Shown: positions 15,770 to 24,767 of the stretch, piece after piece | Numbering within the stretch: position 1 is the stretch's first letter | Layout of the letters: the number at the start of each line of letters is the position of its first letter | Assembly (NCBI GenBank): GCA_004020875.1 | Contig: SAPZ01000040.1 | Coordinates: forward strand, 1 to 38,641 | DNA: 38,641 nt | DNA from: Mesorhizobium sp. | GTDB taxonomy: Bacteria; Pseudomonadota; Alphaproteobacteria; Rhizobiales; Rhizobiaceae | Reading direction: 5' to 3' | Made by a program: the position numbers and the translations under genes | The notes under the pieces: generated by a model | Told to the model about the DNA's origin: nothing | Seen by the model: only the letters and a program-made list of their open reading frames with translations | The model's database searches: none

Positions 15770-16930
15770 TTAGACGTAGCGAGGCAGTTCGATAGCAAAA
15801 TAGATTATCGCGACGGCCAAAAAACCATAGACAAGGTATCTGCGTTTCATAGGCGGTCGTGTCGGCAGCGGATAAGCGCCCTTGGTGCCGCGCCAATGCG
15901 CGGCGGCGAAGCCAAGCAACACAAGCGCGATCGCCTGATGCGTCAACGCCATGTGCAGCGGCACCTGCATCAAGAGCGTGCCGATGCCGATCGAGGCCTG
16001 GACGACCACCAGCGTGAACAGAAGCGTGGCCCGGCGGGCATGGGTGGTGCCCGGCTGGCGCCGCCACGTCGCGATCATGTGCCAGAGCGCCACGACAAAG
16101 ACCGTATAGGCGCCGATGCGATGCACGAACTGCACAGTCTTCGGATTCTCGAAGAAATTCAGCCAGGCGGGCTTCAAGAGAAGCAGATCGGACGGGATCA
16201 CGCTTCCATCCATCAGCGGCCATGTGTTGTAGGAAAGCCCGGCATGAAGGCCGGCGACCAGGCCGCCGAGATAGATCTGGATCAGCGCGAGCAGCACGAT
16301 GAAACCGGCTAGCCGCTGTGTCGAACGATCAGCGGCGGGCTCGGAATGCGGCGCGAGACCTCGCGCGACCACCATGGTGGCGGTGAAGATCAGCGCGGCG
16401 AACGTCAGATGCGTTGCCAGCCTGTACTGGCTGACCGAGACGCGATCGACCAGACCCGAAGCCACCATCCACCAGCCGATGGCGCCTTGCAGTCCGCCGA
16501 GCAGAAGAATGCCGACGAGCTTCGGCCCGAGGCCGCGTTCGATGCGGCGCGTCGCCCAAAAGAACAGCAACGGCAAGGCAAAGACGACGCCAACGCTACG
16601 CGCCAGGATGCGGTGCGCCCACTCCCACCAGAAGATCGACTTGAAGTCCTCGAGGCGCATGCCCTTGTTGATCTCAGTATATTGCGGGATCTGCTGGTAG
16701 CGCTGGAACTCTTCCTGCCACTCGGCGTCGTTGAGCGGCGGGATGACGCCATGTATCGGCTGCCACTCGGTGATCGACAGCCCCGAGCCGGTGAGACGGG
16801 TGGAGCCGCCGACCAGCACCAGCGCGAACAAAACGAGCAGGACAAGGTAGAGCCAGCCGCGCACCAGGGCGCGGTTGCGCAGATCTCGGTCGCGTGCGGC
16901 ATAGGGGGCCGTGGCGGTGATGGCAGCCAT
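15770..16930 (-). CDS. ctaA: Heme A synthase (COX15/CtaA)
   Basis: A 386-residue membrane protein with about eight spans. It converts heme O to heme A for aa3-type cytochrome oxidases at the inner membrane. Conserved histidine motifs are WAHRILAR, LATHLTFA, FVHRIGAY and LTHQAIAL, and the early STRLTGSGLSITEW is diagnostic for CtaA. The type is the alphaproteobacterial COX15-like one without the cysteine-pair loop. The frame runs upstream to 17047, but ATG 16930 gives the expected N-terminus. It is divergent from the DUF2842 gene. Confidence 0.95.
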   Translation of the reverse strand: MAAITATAPYAARDRDLRNRALVRGWLYLVLLVLFALVLVGGSTRLTGSGLSITEWQPIHGVIPPLNDAEWQEEFQRYQQIPQYTEINKGMRLEDFKSIFWWEWAHRILARSVGVVFALPLLFFWATRRIERGLGPKLVGILLLGGLQGAIGWWMVASGLVDRVSVSQYRLATHLTFAALIFTATMVVARGLAPHSEPAADRSTQRLAGFIVLLALIQIYLGGLVAGLHAGLSYNTWPLMDGSVIPSDLLLLKPAWLNFFENPKTVQFVHRIGAYTVFVVALWHMIATWRRQPGTTHARRATLLFTLVVVQASIGIGTLLMQVPLHMALTHQAIALVLLGFAAAHWRGTKGAYPLPTRPPMKRRYLVYGFLAVAIIYFAIELPRYV

Positions 16931-17082
16931 GGACGTTTTTCCGGCAATTGAAACGCTGGAGTGGTGGACCAAGGCTCGCGCCGTGGCAAGGCTGGACAGC
17001 GCGGCACGCCGTCGCGCCAGGCCCCGGCGGTTGCGCGCGCCGCCCAATCGGCCTAATCGGGGCGGATCAACGGGACCGCGAC

Positions 17083-17298
17083 ATGCCCATTCGCCTGAAA
17101 AAGCTGATCGGAACCATCCTGCTGGTGGCGCTGGTCATCATCTACGCGCTGATCGCGTCGGCCGTCGCGGTCACCAGGCTAGCCGAATACGGGCCGACGG
17201 CGCATCTCCTGTTCTTCCTGCTCAGCGGTTTTCTCTGGGTTCTGCCGGCCATGGCCATCATCAAATGGCTGATCATCGAGCCGCGCCCGAAGGGCTGA
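17083..17298 (+). CDS. DUF2842 small membrane protein
   Basis: A 71-residue protein with two predicted membrane helices (about residues 8-30 and 41-62), starting MPIRLKKLIGTILLV and containing GFLWVLPAMAIIKWLI. It matches the general DUF2842 pattern of Alphaproteobacteria; function is unknown. It diverges from ctaA with 152 bases between. ATG 17083 begins the family-like segment; the frame extends upstream but without family character. It is convergent with the polysaccharide deacetylase gene. Confidence 0.8.
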   Translation: MPIRLKKLIGTILLVALVIIYALIASAVAVTRLAEYGPTAHLLFFLLSGFLWVLPAMAIIKWLIIEPRPKG

Positions 17299-17328
17299 TC
17301 CTCGCTGACGCCGGCGGTGCCGGTCAGG

Positions 17329-18387
17329 TCAGATGGTCACTACCATCTTGCCGGCGTTGGCCAGCGGCGTGGTGATGCCGGACAGCATCGTGCGGACATG
17401 GGCGACGCTCTGGTAGCGGCCGTTGACGGAGATGCGCGGCAGCGCGTGCAGGAAACCGGCATGCTCGGCGCGCAGCACGCCATGCCGTGTCGTCACCGCC
17501 GAGACATAGCCCGCGTCTCGGGCAAAACCCACTTCGCGGCAGCCGACTGCGCTGGCATAGCCGTAGGGATAAGCGAAATGACACGGCTCCTCGCCCAGCT
17601 TTTCCTTGAGTATACGGCGGACGTCACCGATCTCATGGCGCGCATCGGCTTCGGACAGACGCTTCAAGCTTCGATGATTGACTGTGTGCGCGCCGATGGT
17701 CACCAGCGGGTGGGCGCCCATGGCGCGGAGCTCGTCCCAATTCATCAAGGTGCACCGGCGGCCTGTACCGAGTTCATAGCCGTTCGATCGGGCAAGCTCG
17801 CGCAATGCCGCACCCTGCTCCTCCTCGGGTATTTCCACGGTCAGCCAGGCGTTCAGCCGCGCGACGGCCTGGATCTTCCTGCCCCGTGTCGAGCAATCGA
17901 TCACCGTCGGCTTGCCCGCCATCGTCAGCGTCAGGCGCGAGCTGGTGTCGACGATGTCCTCGATCACGTCCCACCAGAGATCGACGGCGCCGTCAATCAG
18001 GCCGGGGGCGACGTAGATGGTGATTGGCGCGCCGTGCTTCTCAAGCACCGGCAGCGCCTCCGTCATGTTGTCGCGATAGGCGTCGTCGGCAGTGATCGTC
18101 GCGAACTGGCCGCCTTTGCCGCCCATCTTAACGCGTTCGATCGCTTCATCAAGGGAAACAAAGGCATAACCCCTTCCCTTCATATCGGCGATAAGCCTGT
18201 CAAGAAAAGCGGGAGCGATGTTCAGATGCCGGTTGACGCTGTTCGGCTTCTCCGGTGTCGCGGTGACGCGGTGCAGCATCAAAATGGCGCCGATGCCGCC
18301 GACAAACGGCCGCGCCAGGGGCGCCAGACCTGAGTAGCGGGCAAGGTTCAACGCCAGTTTCCGGATTGTCTCGCCCCCGTCGATCAT
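17329..18387 (-). CDS. Polysaccharide deacetylase (NodB-type, HfsH-like)
   Basis: A 352-residue cytoplasmic-type deacetylase. Motif 1 is TADDAYRDN (metal and catalytic aspartates), motif 2 is GAHTVNHRSL (the metal histidines), and motif 3 is FAYPYG. Such enzymes remove N-acetyl groups from sugar residues of a polysaccharide or lipid-linked precursor. ATG 18387 is preceded by AAGGTGAAGGA, better than the Met at 18414, which has no such site. It is divergent from the CelD-like acetyltransferase. The acetyltransferase-deacetylase pair next to export genes recalls HfsK and HfsH of the holdfast pathway. Confidence 0.88.
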   Translation of the reverse strand: MIDGGETIRKLALNLARYSGLAPLARPFVGGIGAILMLHRVTATPEKPNSVNRHLNIAPAFLDRLIADMKGRGYAFVSLDEAIERVKMGGKGGQFATITADDAYRDNMTEALPVLEKHGAPITIYVAPGLIDGAVDLWWDVIEDIVDTSSRLTLTMAGKPTVIDCSTRGRKIQAVARLNAWLTVEIPEEEQGAALRELARSNGYELGTGRRCTLMNWDELRAMGAHPLVTIGAHTVNHRSLKRLSEADARHEIGDVRRILKEKLGEEPCHFAYPYGYASAVGCREVGFARDAGYVSAVTTRHGVLRAEHAGFLHALPRISVNGRYQSVAHVRTMLSGITTPLANAGKMVVTI

Positions 18388-18478
18388 TCCTTCACCTTTT
18401 GCGCCTAGGCTCATTCAAGCACGACATTCGCCTATGCGAACCCCCAAGTCGGAACCAATACGTCTTAAGGATTGAGGG

Positions 18479-19708
18479 ATGGTTGACGCCGCCGCGTCAT
18501 TTGACGGCAACCGGGTCGCGGCCAACGAGATTTCCGCGCGCTCGATGGGAGCCGATCAGGGCCGGTGGGCCGCTACCACAGGCGACGGCGCCAGCCTTGC
18601 AGAGTACGTTCAATTCTGCGCCTCGGCTCTGTTCGCGCCGGCGCAAAGCGCATCATGGGTGACCAAATGGGCAAACGCAACGGGCGCAGACATGGTTGTC
18701 GCGACGCTGGCTTGTGATGCCCGCCCGGCGCTATCGCTGGCGCTGGAAGTCGTGCGGCGAGGCCCGTTCAAGGTTGCCCGTTTCCCCGGAGGGCGTCACG
18801 CCAACGGCAATTTCGCCGCCGCCGATCCACGTTTACTGCTCACCATCGACGGCCCGGCGATCCGCCTGATGTTCAAGGCAATCGCCCGAACGCGGCCGGA
18901 TGTTGACCTGATCTCACTGGAAAGGCTGCTGCCGGACCTCGACGGCATAGCCAATCCACTGGCCATGCTGCCCAGTTTCCCAAGTCCGAACCTTGCGCTC
19001 GCTGTCGATCTCGACGGCGGGTTCGACGCGCTGCTGTCGCGCGCGAGCGGCAAGCGCAAGCGCAAGAAGCACCGCTCGCAGACGCGCAAGTTCGAGGCCG
19101 TCGGCGCCTTCCGCCGCGTCGAGGCCCGCACCCCCGAGGAGGTCGACAGGCTGCTCGATGACTTCCTCGAGATGAAGGAGGTGCGTTTCGCCAAGATGGG
19201 CATCGCCAATGTCTTCGGCGACAGGCAGGTGCGCGACTTCTTCCGGGCGCTGTTCACTGATGCACTGACCGAGAAAAAGCCGACCTTCCTGCTGCACGGC
19301 CTTGACGTGGCGGGCAAGCTGCGCGCGGTCACCGGCTCCAGCCGCTGCGGCAAACGGCTGATCTGCGAGTTCGGCGCCATCGCCGACGACGATCTCGCCT
19401 TCGCCAGCCCTGGCGACTTCCTGTTCTTCGACAACATCCTGGAAGCCTGCGAGCTCGGCTACGAAGTGTATGACTTCTCCGTCGGCGACGAGCCTTACAA
19501 GCGACTCTGGTGCGATATCGAGGTCCAACATTTCGAGGTGCTTGCGCCACTCACGCTGAAGGGCCATGCGTTGGCCGCGGCGATGCGGCAAGGCGCGCGG
19601 GCGAAGGCCTTCATCAAGAACAACCCGACAGTCTGGAATCTGACCAAGATGCTGCGCCGCAGGGCGGCCGGACAGGCAGCACCCGTCGCGGCCGAGGACG
19701 ACAGCTAG
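18479..19708 (+). CDS. CelD/HfsK-like acetyltransferase (GNAT fold)
   Basis: A 409-residue protein of the BioF2/CelD (Acetyltransf_6) type with two tandem GNAT-like lobes. Visible segments include a basic stretch (GKRKRKKHRSQTRKFEAVGA) and KEVRFAKMGIANVFGD. FLFFDNILEACELGYEVYDF and SVGDEPYKRLWCD near residues 325-345 are typical of this family. It probably transfers an acyl group to a sugar of the exported polysaccharide. HfsK of Caulobacter, which modifies holdfast, is of this type. AAGGA precedes the ATG by about seven bases. It is convergent with the FKBP gene. Confidence 0.8.
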   Translation: MVDAAASFDGNRVAANEISARSMGADQGRWAATTGDGASLAEYVQFCASALFAPAQSASWVTKWANATGADMVVATLACDARPALSLALEVVRRGPFKVARFPGGRHANGNFAAADPRLLLTIDGPAIRLMFKAIARTRPDVDLISLERLLPDLDGIANPLAMLPSFPSPNLALAVDLDGGFDALLSRASGKRKRKKHRSQTRKFEAVGAFRRVEARTPEEVDRLLDDFLEMKEVRFAKMGIANVFGDRQVRDFFRALFTDALTEKKPTFLLHGLDVAGKLRAVTGSSRCGKRLICEFGAIADDDLAFASPGDFLFFDNILEACELGYEVYDFSVGDEPYKRLWCDIEVQHFEVLAPLTLKGHALAAAMRQGARAKAFIKNNPTVWNLTKMLRRRAAGQAAPVAAEDDS

Positions 19709-19727
19709 ACCTGGCAAGAGTCGCTAA

Positions 19728-20162
19728 CTATGCCGCCTCAACGATCTCGACCAATTCAACGTCGAATACAAGGTCCTTTCCGGCCAACGGATGATTGCCG
19801 TCAAGCTTGACGCTTGAGTCGTCGACGCCGATGATCGTTACTTGCATGGGACGTCCCTCGCGGGTGCGGGCCTGCAGCCGAGTGCCAACATCGACGTTGA
19901 TGTTTGCCGGCACGGCGGCGCGGTCGATGGTTACGACAGCCTCGGGCCGATGGGGGCCATAAGCGGCATCAGCGGGAACTGTGACGGTGCTTTTCGTGCC
20001 GACCTCCATGCCCTCGACATGGGTTTCGAGGCCTGGAATAACCTGTCCTTCACCCAGCGTAAACTGCAGCGGTTCACTGCCGGAAGAATCGAATTGGGTG
20101 CCGTCGACCAGACGCCCAGTGTAATTGATGCGTACGGTATCGCCGTTCTTGGCCTGTGTCAT
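19728..20162 (-). CDS. FKBP-type peptidyl-prolyl isomerase (SlyD-like)
   Basis: A 144-residue SlyD-type protein. The FKBP domain is at about 1-70 (INYTGRLVDGTQFDSS, GEGQVIPGLETHVEGM, VPADAAYG). The inserted chaperone flap lies at about 70-120, and the signature DGNHPLAGKDLVFDVELVEI closes the fold. The His/Cys-rich metal-binding tail of E. coli SlyD is absent. It isomerises Xaa-Pro bonds and may act as a chaperone. AAAGG stands too close to the Met at 20171 but well placed for the Met at 20162, so I chose the latter. Its place inside a polysaccharide locus may be accidental. Confidence 0.92.
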   Translation of the reverse strand: MTQAKNGDTVRINYTGRLVDGTQFDSSGSEPLQFTLGEGQVIPGLETHVEGMEVGTKSTVTVPADAAYGPHRPEAVVTIDRAAVPANINVDVGTRLQARTREGRPMQVTIIGVDDSSVKLDGNHPLAGKDLVFDVELVEIVEAA

Positions 20163-20324
20163 AGCAGCCATCCTTTGGGGGTTTTGGGGACCGGCCTAGG
20201 GATCATGGCCCCGCTCTCGATCATCCGCGCATCAGAATGCGCAGCGCGAAACACCGAAACTAGGTCCCTTGCCGCCGATGTAAAGTGCGGGAGTCACCAA
20301 GAAATGCCCCGGTCCGGTCTTGCA

Positions 20325-20398
20325 CCCAAGGATTCTCATGCCCCAGGGCTGAGCCGCGCCCGCGCTCTCGGTTTCCGGTACCACGCGGTTATCCTTGG
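20325..20398. repeat. Palindromic intergenic element (copy B)
   Basis: CCCAAGGAT (20325-20333) and ATCCTTGG (20391-20398) form inverted ends around 57 bases of GC-rich sequence. The same CCCAAGGAT occurs at 3866-3874, where ATCCCTGG marks the other end. The rest of 20163-20441, between the FKBP and Wzz genes, shows nothing else I can support. Confidence 0.4.
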
Positions 20399-20441
20399 CA
20401 AAGCGTAGCTGCAGCGCAGGACAGCCTTGTCGGGCTCCAGC

Positions 20442-22700
20442 CTACGCAGCCGACCGGCGTCCGGGCAATGGATCTCCCGGCTCATGGCCGACCGGAGTGA
20501 CCAGCGTGACGCCCGGATAGCCGTTCTCGATCAGCTTCACCGCTGCCTGGGTCACATGGTCGTCGGCTTCCAGCATCGACAGGAAGACTTCGGTGCCGTC
20601 GCCGACCAGGCGGCTTATGCCCTGCGCGTCGGCAGGACCGCATTCGACCACGACGAGGTCGTAGGCGGTGGTCAGCGACTGCATGATGATCGGCAACCGG
20701 TCGGCGGCGCGCATGGCGCGGACTGGATCGGCGGTGCCGACCGGAATGACATGCGCATCCGAATAGAGATCGGGATGGATGACGTCGCTGAACTGCGCCT
20801 CGGAGGCCAGAAGATTGGTGATGCCCGGAAACAGGCTCGAGTCCAGCATCGGCCGCGACGCCGCACCCGATGCGGTCAGATCGAGCAGCAACACGCGCAG
20901 GCCGGCGTCGGAGACTTCGCGCGCCACCAGCACGGCGGAAGCGGCCGCCTCGTCGCCTTCGGGCGACACGAAGATCGCGCGCGCGGCGCCAGAAGCGATC
21001 AGCTTCTCCGCCGCCTTGTCGACATCGATCTCGCCCAGCCGGGATTGGCGCGGCTCCGGCGCGGATTCGCCAAGTTCAGAAAGCCCGACAACGGACTTAG
21101 CAGATTCGGCAGCGGCGGCATGAACCTCTACCGGCTCGCTCTCGGCCGGCCTTGGGAATTCCGCATCCGCGATGGAATAGCCTGGCGCGGCTTCCTCGTA
21201 AGGAGCAAAAGCACGGCCTCCATCATGTGCCTCGGCGATCGCCGATTCCGTCCGAGCGACAGGCATCGCCACCTGCTCTATGCTCTCAAAACGGGCACCA
21301 GGGGCAGGACGCATGGCGCGGCCGGAGAACAGTTCGCCAAGCAGCGTGCCGATCACCATCAGCAGCAGCGAAGCGGCTGCGGCAGCCCCGGTGATGGGCC
21401 CGATCTTCGGGAAGTAGGGCTGGGACGGCACCTGGGCCTGCGCGATCAGGCTCGCCGCGACAGGCGAGTATTTCCGATCCTTGCGCGAGGCCGCCGCGTT
21501 GTAACTTGCCATATATGATTCAAGTTGTTGGCGTTGAACGTTCGCGTCGCGCTGCAAGGCGTCCAACTGCACCTGCTGCTCGCCGGCGCGCGCCGAGGCG
21601 GCTTTCAGCGTGTTGACGTCCGCGACCAGCTGATCCTCGCGAGCCTTAGCCGTCTGAGCCTGGGCCGACAGGCCGCGAATGATCTTTTGCGCCTCATTGC
21701 GAATCTGGCCGTCCAAGTCGGCAAGCTGCGACTTCAGCGCGCGAATGCGCGGATGGTTGTCGAGCAGGGTCGTGGAAAGATCGGCAATGTTGGCCCGGAG
21801 TTCGACCTGCCGCTCGCGCAGTCGCTGGATCAGCTCGGAGGACAGAACCTCCGGCACGCTGTCCAGCGAACCGCCATTCTGAAGCGCCCGGCGCACGCTC
21901 TCGGCGCTCGCCTCGGCGGCGGCGCGGCTGGCGCGCACGCGCGACAACTCGCTCGACAGTTCGGAGAGCTGCTGAGTCGGCAGCACAGCATTGTTGCCGC
22001 CCATCAGAAGGTCTGACTGGGCGCGGAACGCCGCAACCTTGGCCTCGGCGTCCTTCACGCGATTCTGCAGGTCAGCGATCTCCGGGGCCAGGAAGTCGGT
22101 GGCGGCCGCGTTCGATTCGAGCTTGGCGTCGCTCTTGGAGGCGATATAGGCGTTGGCAATGCCGTTCGCGATATCGGCGGCAAGCTTGGGATCCTTCGAG
22201 GCGAACTCGATCGCAATCGCGCGTGTCTTTTCGACCGCGTACACGTTGAGCTTATCGTGCATGGCGTTCAGCACGCGCTCTTCCGGCGGAATATCGAAGG
22301 GATCGCTTTTCAAGCCGACGAGAACGAGCACGCGCCCGAGCGCCGACATCTTCAGCGTTTCGTCGAACTCCGGCAGCTTGTCCAGGTTCAACTTGGCCGC
22401 CACCTGCTTGAGGATGTCGGGAGAGGAAATGATCTGGACCTGGGTGGCCACGCCCTGTTCGTCGAGAATCGGCTTGTCGTCATCGGTGGTGCCCGGCGGA
22501 CGGGTGTATTCCGATTCGCGCGAGCCGATCTCCAGCTTGGCTGTCGCCTTGTAGTAAGGCGTCGCGAGCCAGGCCAAAGCGAAGGCGAGTCCGGTGGCCA
22601 CAAGCGTGACAAGAACAATGCGCAGCCAGTTCCTCGCCAGGCTGGCGAAAAGCTGTTTCAGGTCGACATCGACATCTGCGGCCGCGGACTGAACGGACAT
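20442..22700 (-). CDS. Wzz/ExoP-like chain-length protein with degenerate BY-kinase domain
   Basis: A 752-residue inner-membrane polysaccharide co-polymerase. It has an N-terminal Wzz domain with TM1 at about 24-48, a long coiled-coil periplasmic part (about 190-410, many Ala/Glu/Arg heptads), the P-rich PYFPKIGP and TM2 at about 433-455. A low-complexity linker leads to a C-terminal kinase-like domain (about 555-752). That domain keeps the beta strands (VLLLDLTASG, LVVVECGP), but its P-loop reads SPEGDEAAAS instead of GxxxxGKS/T, and there is no tyrosine cluster. It therefore probably cannot act as a tyrosine kinase. ATG 22700 follows AGGATGC. The next gene across is the export lipoprotein, transcribed divergently. 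Confidence 0.88.
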   Translation of the reverse strand: MSVQSAAADVDVDLKQLFASLARNWLRIVLVTLVATGLAFALAWLATPYYKATAKLEIGSRESEYTRPPGTTDDDKPILDEQGVATQVQIISSPDILKQVAAKLNLDKLPEFDETLKMSALGRVLVLVGLKSDPFDIPPEERVLNAMHDKLNVYAVEKTRAIAIEFASKDPKLAADIANGIANAYIASKSDAKLESNAAATDFLAPEIADLQNRVKDAEAKVAAFRAQSDLLMGGNNAVLPTQQLSELSSELSRVRASRAAAEASAESVRRALQNGGSLDSVPEVLSSELIQRLRERQVELRANIADLSTTLLDNHPRIRALKSQLADLDGQIRNEAQKIIRGLSAQAQTAKAREDQLVADVNTLKAASARAGEQQVQLDALQRDANVQRQQLESYMASYNAAASRKDRKYSPVAASLIAQAQVPSQPYFPKIGPITGAAAAASLLLMVIGTLLGELFSGRAMRPAPGARFESIEQVAMPVARTESAIAEAHDGGRAFAPYEEAAPGYSIADAEFPRPAESEPVEVHAAAAESAKSVVGLSELGESAPEPRQSRLGEIDVDKAAEKLIASGAARAIFVSPEGDEAAASAVLVAREVSDAGLRVLLLDLTASGAASRPMLDSSLFPGITNLLASEAQFSDVIHPDLYSDAHVIPVGTADPVRAMRAADRLPIIMQSLTTAYDLVVVECGPADAQGISRLVGDGTEVFLSMLEADDHVTQAAVKLIENGYPGVTLVTPVGHEPGDPLPGRRSAA

Positions 22701-22963
22701 GCATCCTGCTCCGAACTTTGAGTCGAGGATGGACCGTAAACAACTATGGTAACTCACCCGTTAAGATCAGAATGCCTGCTTATTAGAGAGCACTCAAAGA
22801 ACGTTGCTCGAAAGCAATAGAACAATTGGGCTTTTTGCCGGTCGACGCGATCCCCGACCGCGCTCCTTTACCGCCCATTAACCCTAACAGGATGATAACG
22901 GTCGCACTTTCTTGGGGTCGTGCCGCGGCTCGCGGCAATTGCGATGAGGGTTCCTGGTCGGTC
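22701..22963. promoter_or_regulatory. Divergent control region of the polysaccharide genes
   Basis: This 263-base gap separates the leftward Wzz gene from the rightward export gene and is more AT-rich than its surroundings, so it should hold both promoters. I see a small hairpin, GTTGCT (22803-22808) with AGCAAT (22813-22818) and a CGAA loop, and the sequence CCCATTAACCCTAACAGG near 22875. No convincing -35/-10 pair is visible. Confidence 0.4.
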
Positions 22964-23527
22964 ATGAAAAGCACTGCTTCCCTCTTCCGCGCTTTGCTTG
23001 TCCTGTCGCTTCTCACCGGCTGCTCGAGCTATCGCCCGACGCCCGCAGCCTTCCATGAAGTGCTCGACCAGCCCTACCGGCTCGGCGCCGGCGATCGCGT
23101 CCGTGTCACGGTGTTCGAGCAGGACGGGTTGACCAACACCTACAGCGTCGACCAGTCCGGCTATCTCTCCTTCCCGCTCGTCGGCGCGGTGCCGGCGCGC
23201 GGCCACACCGCGCAGCAGCTGGAAAAGGAGATCGCCGACAAATTGCGCCAGGGCTATCTGCGCGATCCCGACGTTTCGGTCGAGATCGACCGCTACCGGC
23301 CGATCTTCGTGATGGGCGAAGTGGGCGCTGCCGGCCAGTATTCCTACGTGCCGGGGCTTACCGTGCAGAAGGCGGTTGCCATCGCCGGCGGCTTCACCCC
23401 GCGAGCCAATCAGGAGAGCGTCGACGTCACACGCGACATCAATGGCAAGGTGATGACCGGACGGGTACTGACATCCGATCCGCTGCTGCCCGGCGATACC
23501 GTCTACGTCCGCGAACGCCTGTTCTGA
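22964..23527 (+). CDS. Outer-membrane polysaccharide export lipoprotein (Wza/OPX family)
   Basis: A 187-residue OPX protein. Residues 1-19 form a lipoprotein signal with lipobox LLTGC, so Cys20 is the lipidated residue. The polysaccharide export domain (Poly_export) spans about 35-115 (PYRLGAGDRVRVTVFEQD, then SGYLSFPLVGAV). An SLBB-type domain follows from about 117 (GEVGAAGQYSYVPGLTVQKA, and GDTVYVRERLF at the end). It forms the outer-membrane exit for the polymer. It is short, resembling rhizobial ExoF-like exporters. An in-frame Met at 22892 would give no proper signal sequence. The GT4 gene follows 10 bases downstream. Confidence 0.92.
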   Translation: MKSTASLFRALLVLSLLTGCSSYRPTPAAFHEVLDQPYRLGAGDRVRVTVFEQDGLTNTYSVDQSGYLSFPLVGAVPARGHTAQQLEKEIADKLRQGYLRDPDVSVEIDRYRPIFVMGEVGAAGQYSYVPGLTVQKAVAIAGGFTPRANQESVDVTRDINGKVMTGRVLTSDPLLPGDTVYVRERLF

Positions 23528-23537
23528 AAAAGCCGTC

Positions 23538-24668
23538 GTGGCGGTGAATCTCAGGATCGTCCACTGCTTTCGCTCACCTGTCGGGGGAATCTTCCGGCAT
23601 GTGCGCGACCTGACCGAGGCGCAGGTCGCCGCCGGTCACGCGGTGGGAATCGTCTGCGATTCGACGACCGGCGGCGACTATGAAGAGCGGCTGTTCGAAG
23701 CAATGAAAGACAACTTGGCGCTCGGCATCCATCGCACACCGATGCAGCGCCATGTCGGGCCCGGCGACATCGCCTCCGCCTGGCGTACCCACAGAATCAT
23801 TCAGGAATTGCGGCCGGACGTGCTGCACGGGCACGGCGCGAAAGGTGGCGCCTATGCCCGTCTGTTCGGCTCACTGTTGCGGGTTTCAAGGTCTCGCGTG
23901 GCCCGCCTTTATTCGCCGCATGGCGGCTCCCTCCACTATGATGAGGCGACAGCGACAGGAAAGCTGTTCTTCGGACTGGAGCGCTTCATGGCGCGCTTCA
24001 CCGACTGTCTGCTGTTCGTTTCCGACTACGAGCGGAAAACGTACTGCCGCAAGGTCGGCGAACCGCCCATACCCAACCGGCTCGTCTATAACGGCCTGCG
24101 CGCCGCCGAATTCGAACCGGTGGCGCCCGCGTCGGATGCCGCCGATTTCCTATACATCGGCATGATGCGCGACCTGAAAGGTCCGGATATCTTCATCGAT
24201 GCGCTGGCTTTGGCCGGCAGCGACCTTGAACGCCCCTTGAGCGCCGTGATGGTCGGCGATGGCGAAGACCTGCCGCGCTACCACGCGCAGGTCGCGCGAC
24301 TCGGCCTCAAGAGCCACGTCCGTTTTCGGCCCCCCATGCCGGCCAGGAACGCCTTCGCACTGGCCGAGCTCGTCGTGGTTCCGTCTCGCGCGGAGGCGAT
24401 GCCCTATATCGTGCTCGAGGCTTTGGCCGCCGGCATGCCGATGATCGCGACCGCGGTCGGCGGCATTCCGGAAATTTTCGGCGAGGGCTCCCCTGCCCTG
24501 ATCCGGGCGGATCCCGTCGAGCTTGCCAGCAAAATGAAGACCGCGCTCGGCGAGCGCGACCAGTACCGGGAGATGATGCCGCAGGCCGACGAGCTAAGGG
24601 CGCGATTCGGCGCCGAGGTGATGGCCACCGAGATCGAGAAGGCCTATCTCGCGGCGCTGAACAAGTAG
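23538..24668 (+). CDS. Glycosyltransferase family 4
   Basis: A 376-residue GT-B glycosyltransferase. The N-terminal Rossmann domain starts with VNLRIVHCFRSPVGGIFRHV; HGHGAKGGAYARLF and YSPHGGSLHYD line the acceptor cleft. The C-terminal domain has FLYIGMMRDLKGPDIFIDA and the GT4 motif SRAEAMPYIVLEALAAG, in which the two glutamates bind the nucleotide sugar. It adds a sugar to the lipid-linked repeat unit at the cytoplasmic face. The likely start is GTG 23538, 10 bases after the OPX stop. Donor and linkage cannot be told. Confidence 0.92.
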   Translation: MAVNLRIVHCFRSPVGGIFRHVRDLTEAQVAAGHAVGIVCDSTTGGDYEERLFEAMKDNLALGIHRTPMQRHVGPGDIASAWRTHRIIQELRPDVLHGHGAKGGAYARLFGSLLRVSRSRVARLYSPHGGSLHYDEATATGKLFFGLERFMARFTDCLLFVSDYERKTYCRKVGEPPIPNRLVYNGLRAAEFEPVAPASDAADFLYIGMMRDLKGPDIFIDALALAGSDLERPLSAVMVGDGEDLPRYHAQVARLGLKSHVRFRPPMPARNAFALAELVVVPSRAEAMPYIVLEALAAGMPMIATAVGGIPEIFGEGSPALIRADPVELASKMKTALGERDQYREMMPQADELRARFGAEVMATEIEKAYLAALNK

Positions 24669-24718
24669 GTCCCGCAACCTCACAACAGCTTCAAAACCAC
24701 GGGTTGTTTCAAGGCTTT

Positions 24719-24738
24719 CTTAGCTCTCTTTTGCTAAG
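24719..24738 (+). other. Small hairpin between the GT4 and PHPT genes
   Basis: CTTAGC (24719-24724) and GCTAAG (24733-24738) form a 6-bp stem around TCTCTTTT, in the 99-base gap before the sugar transferase gene. It has no T tract on the right side and is not a good terminator. It could be an operator or an mRNA processing site. Confidence 0.3.
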
Positions 24739-24767
24739 CAATTGCGCGAAGCTCGCGGACAATTCCC

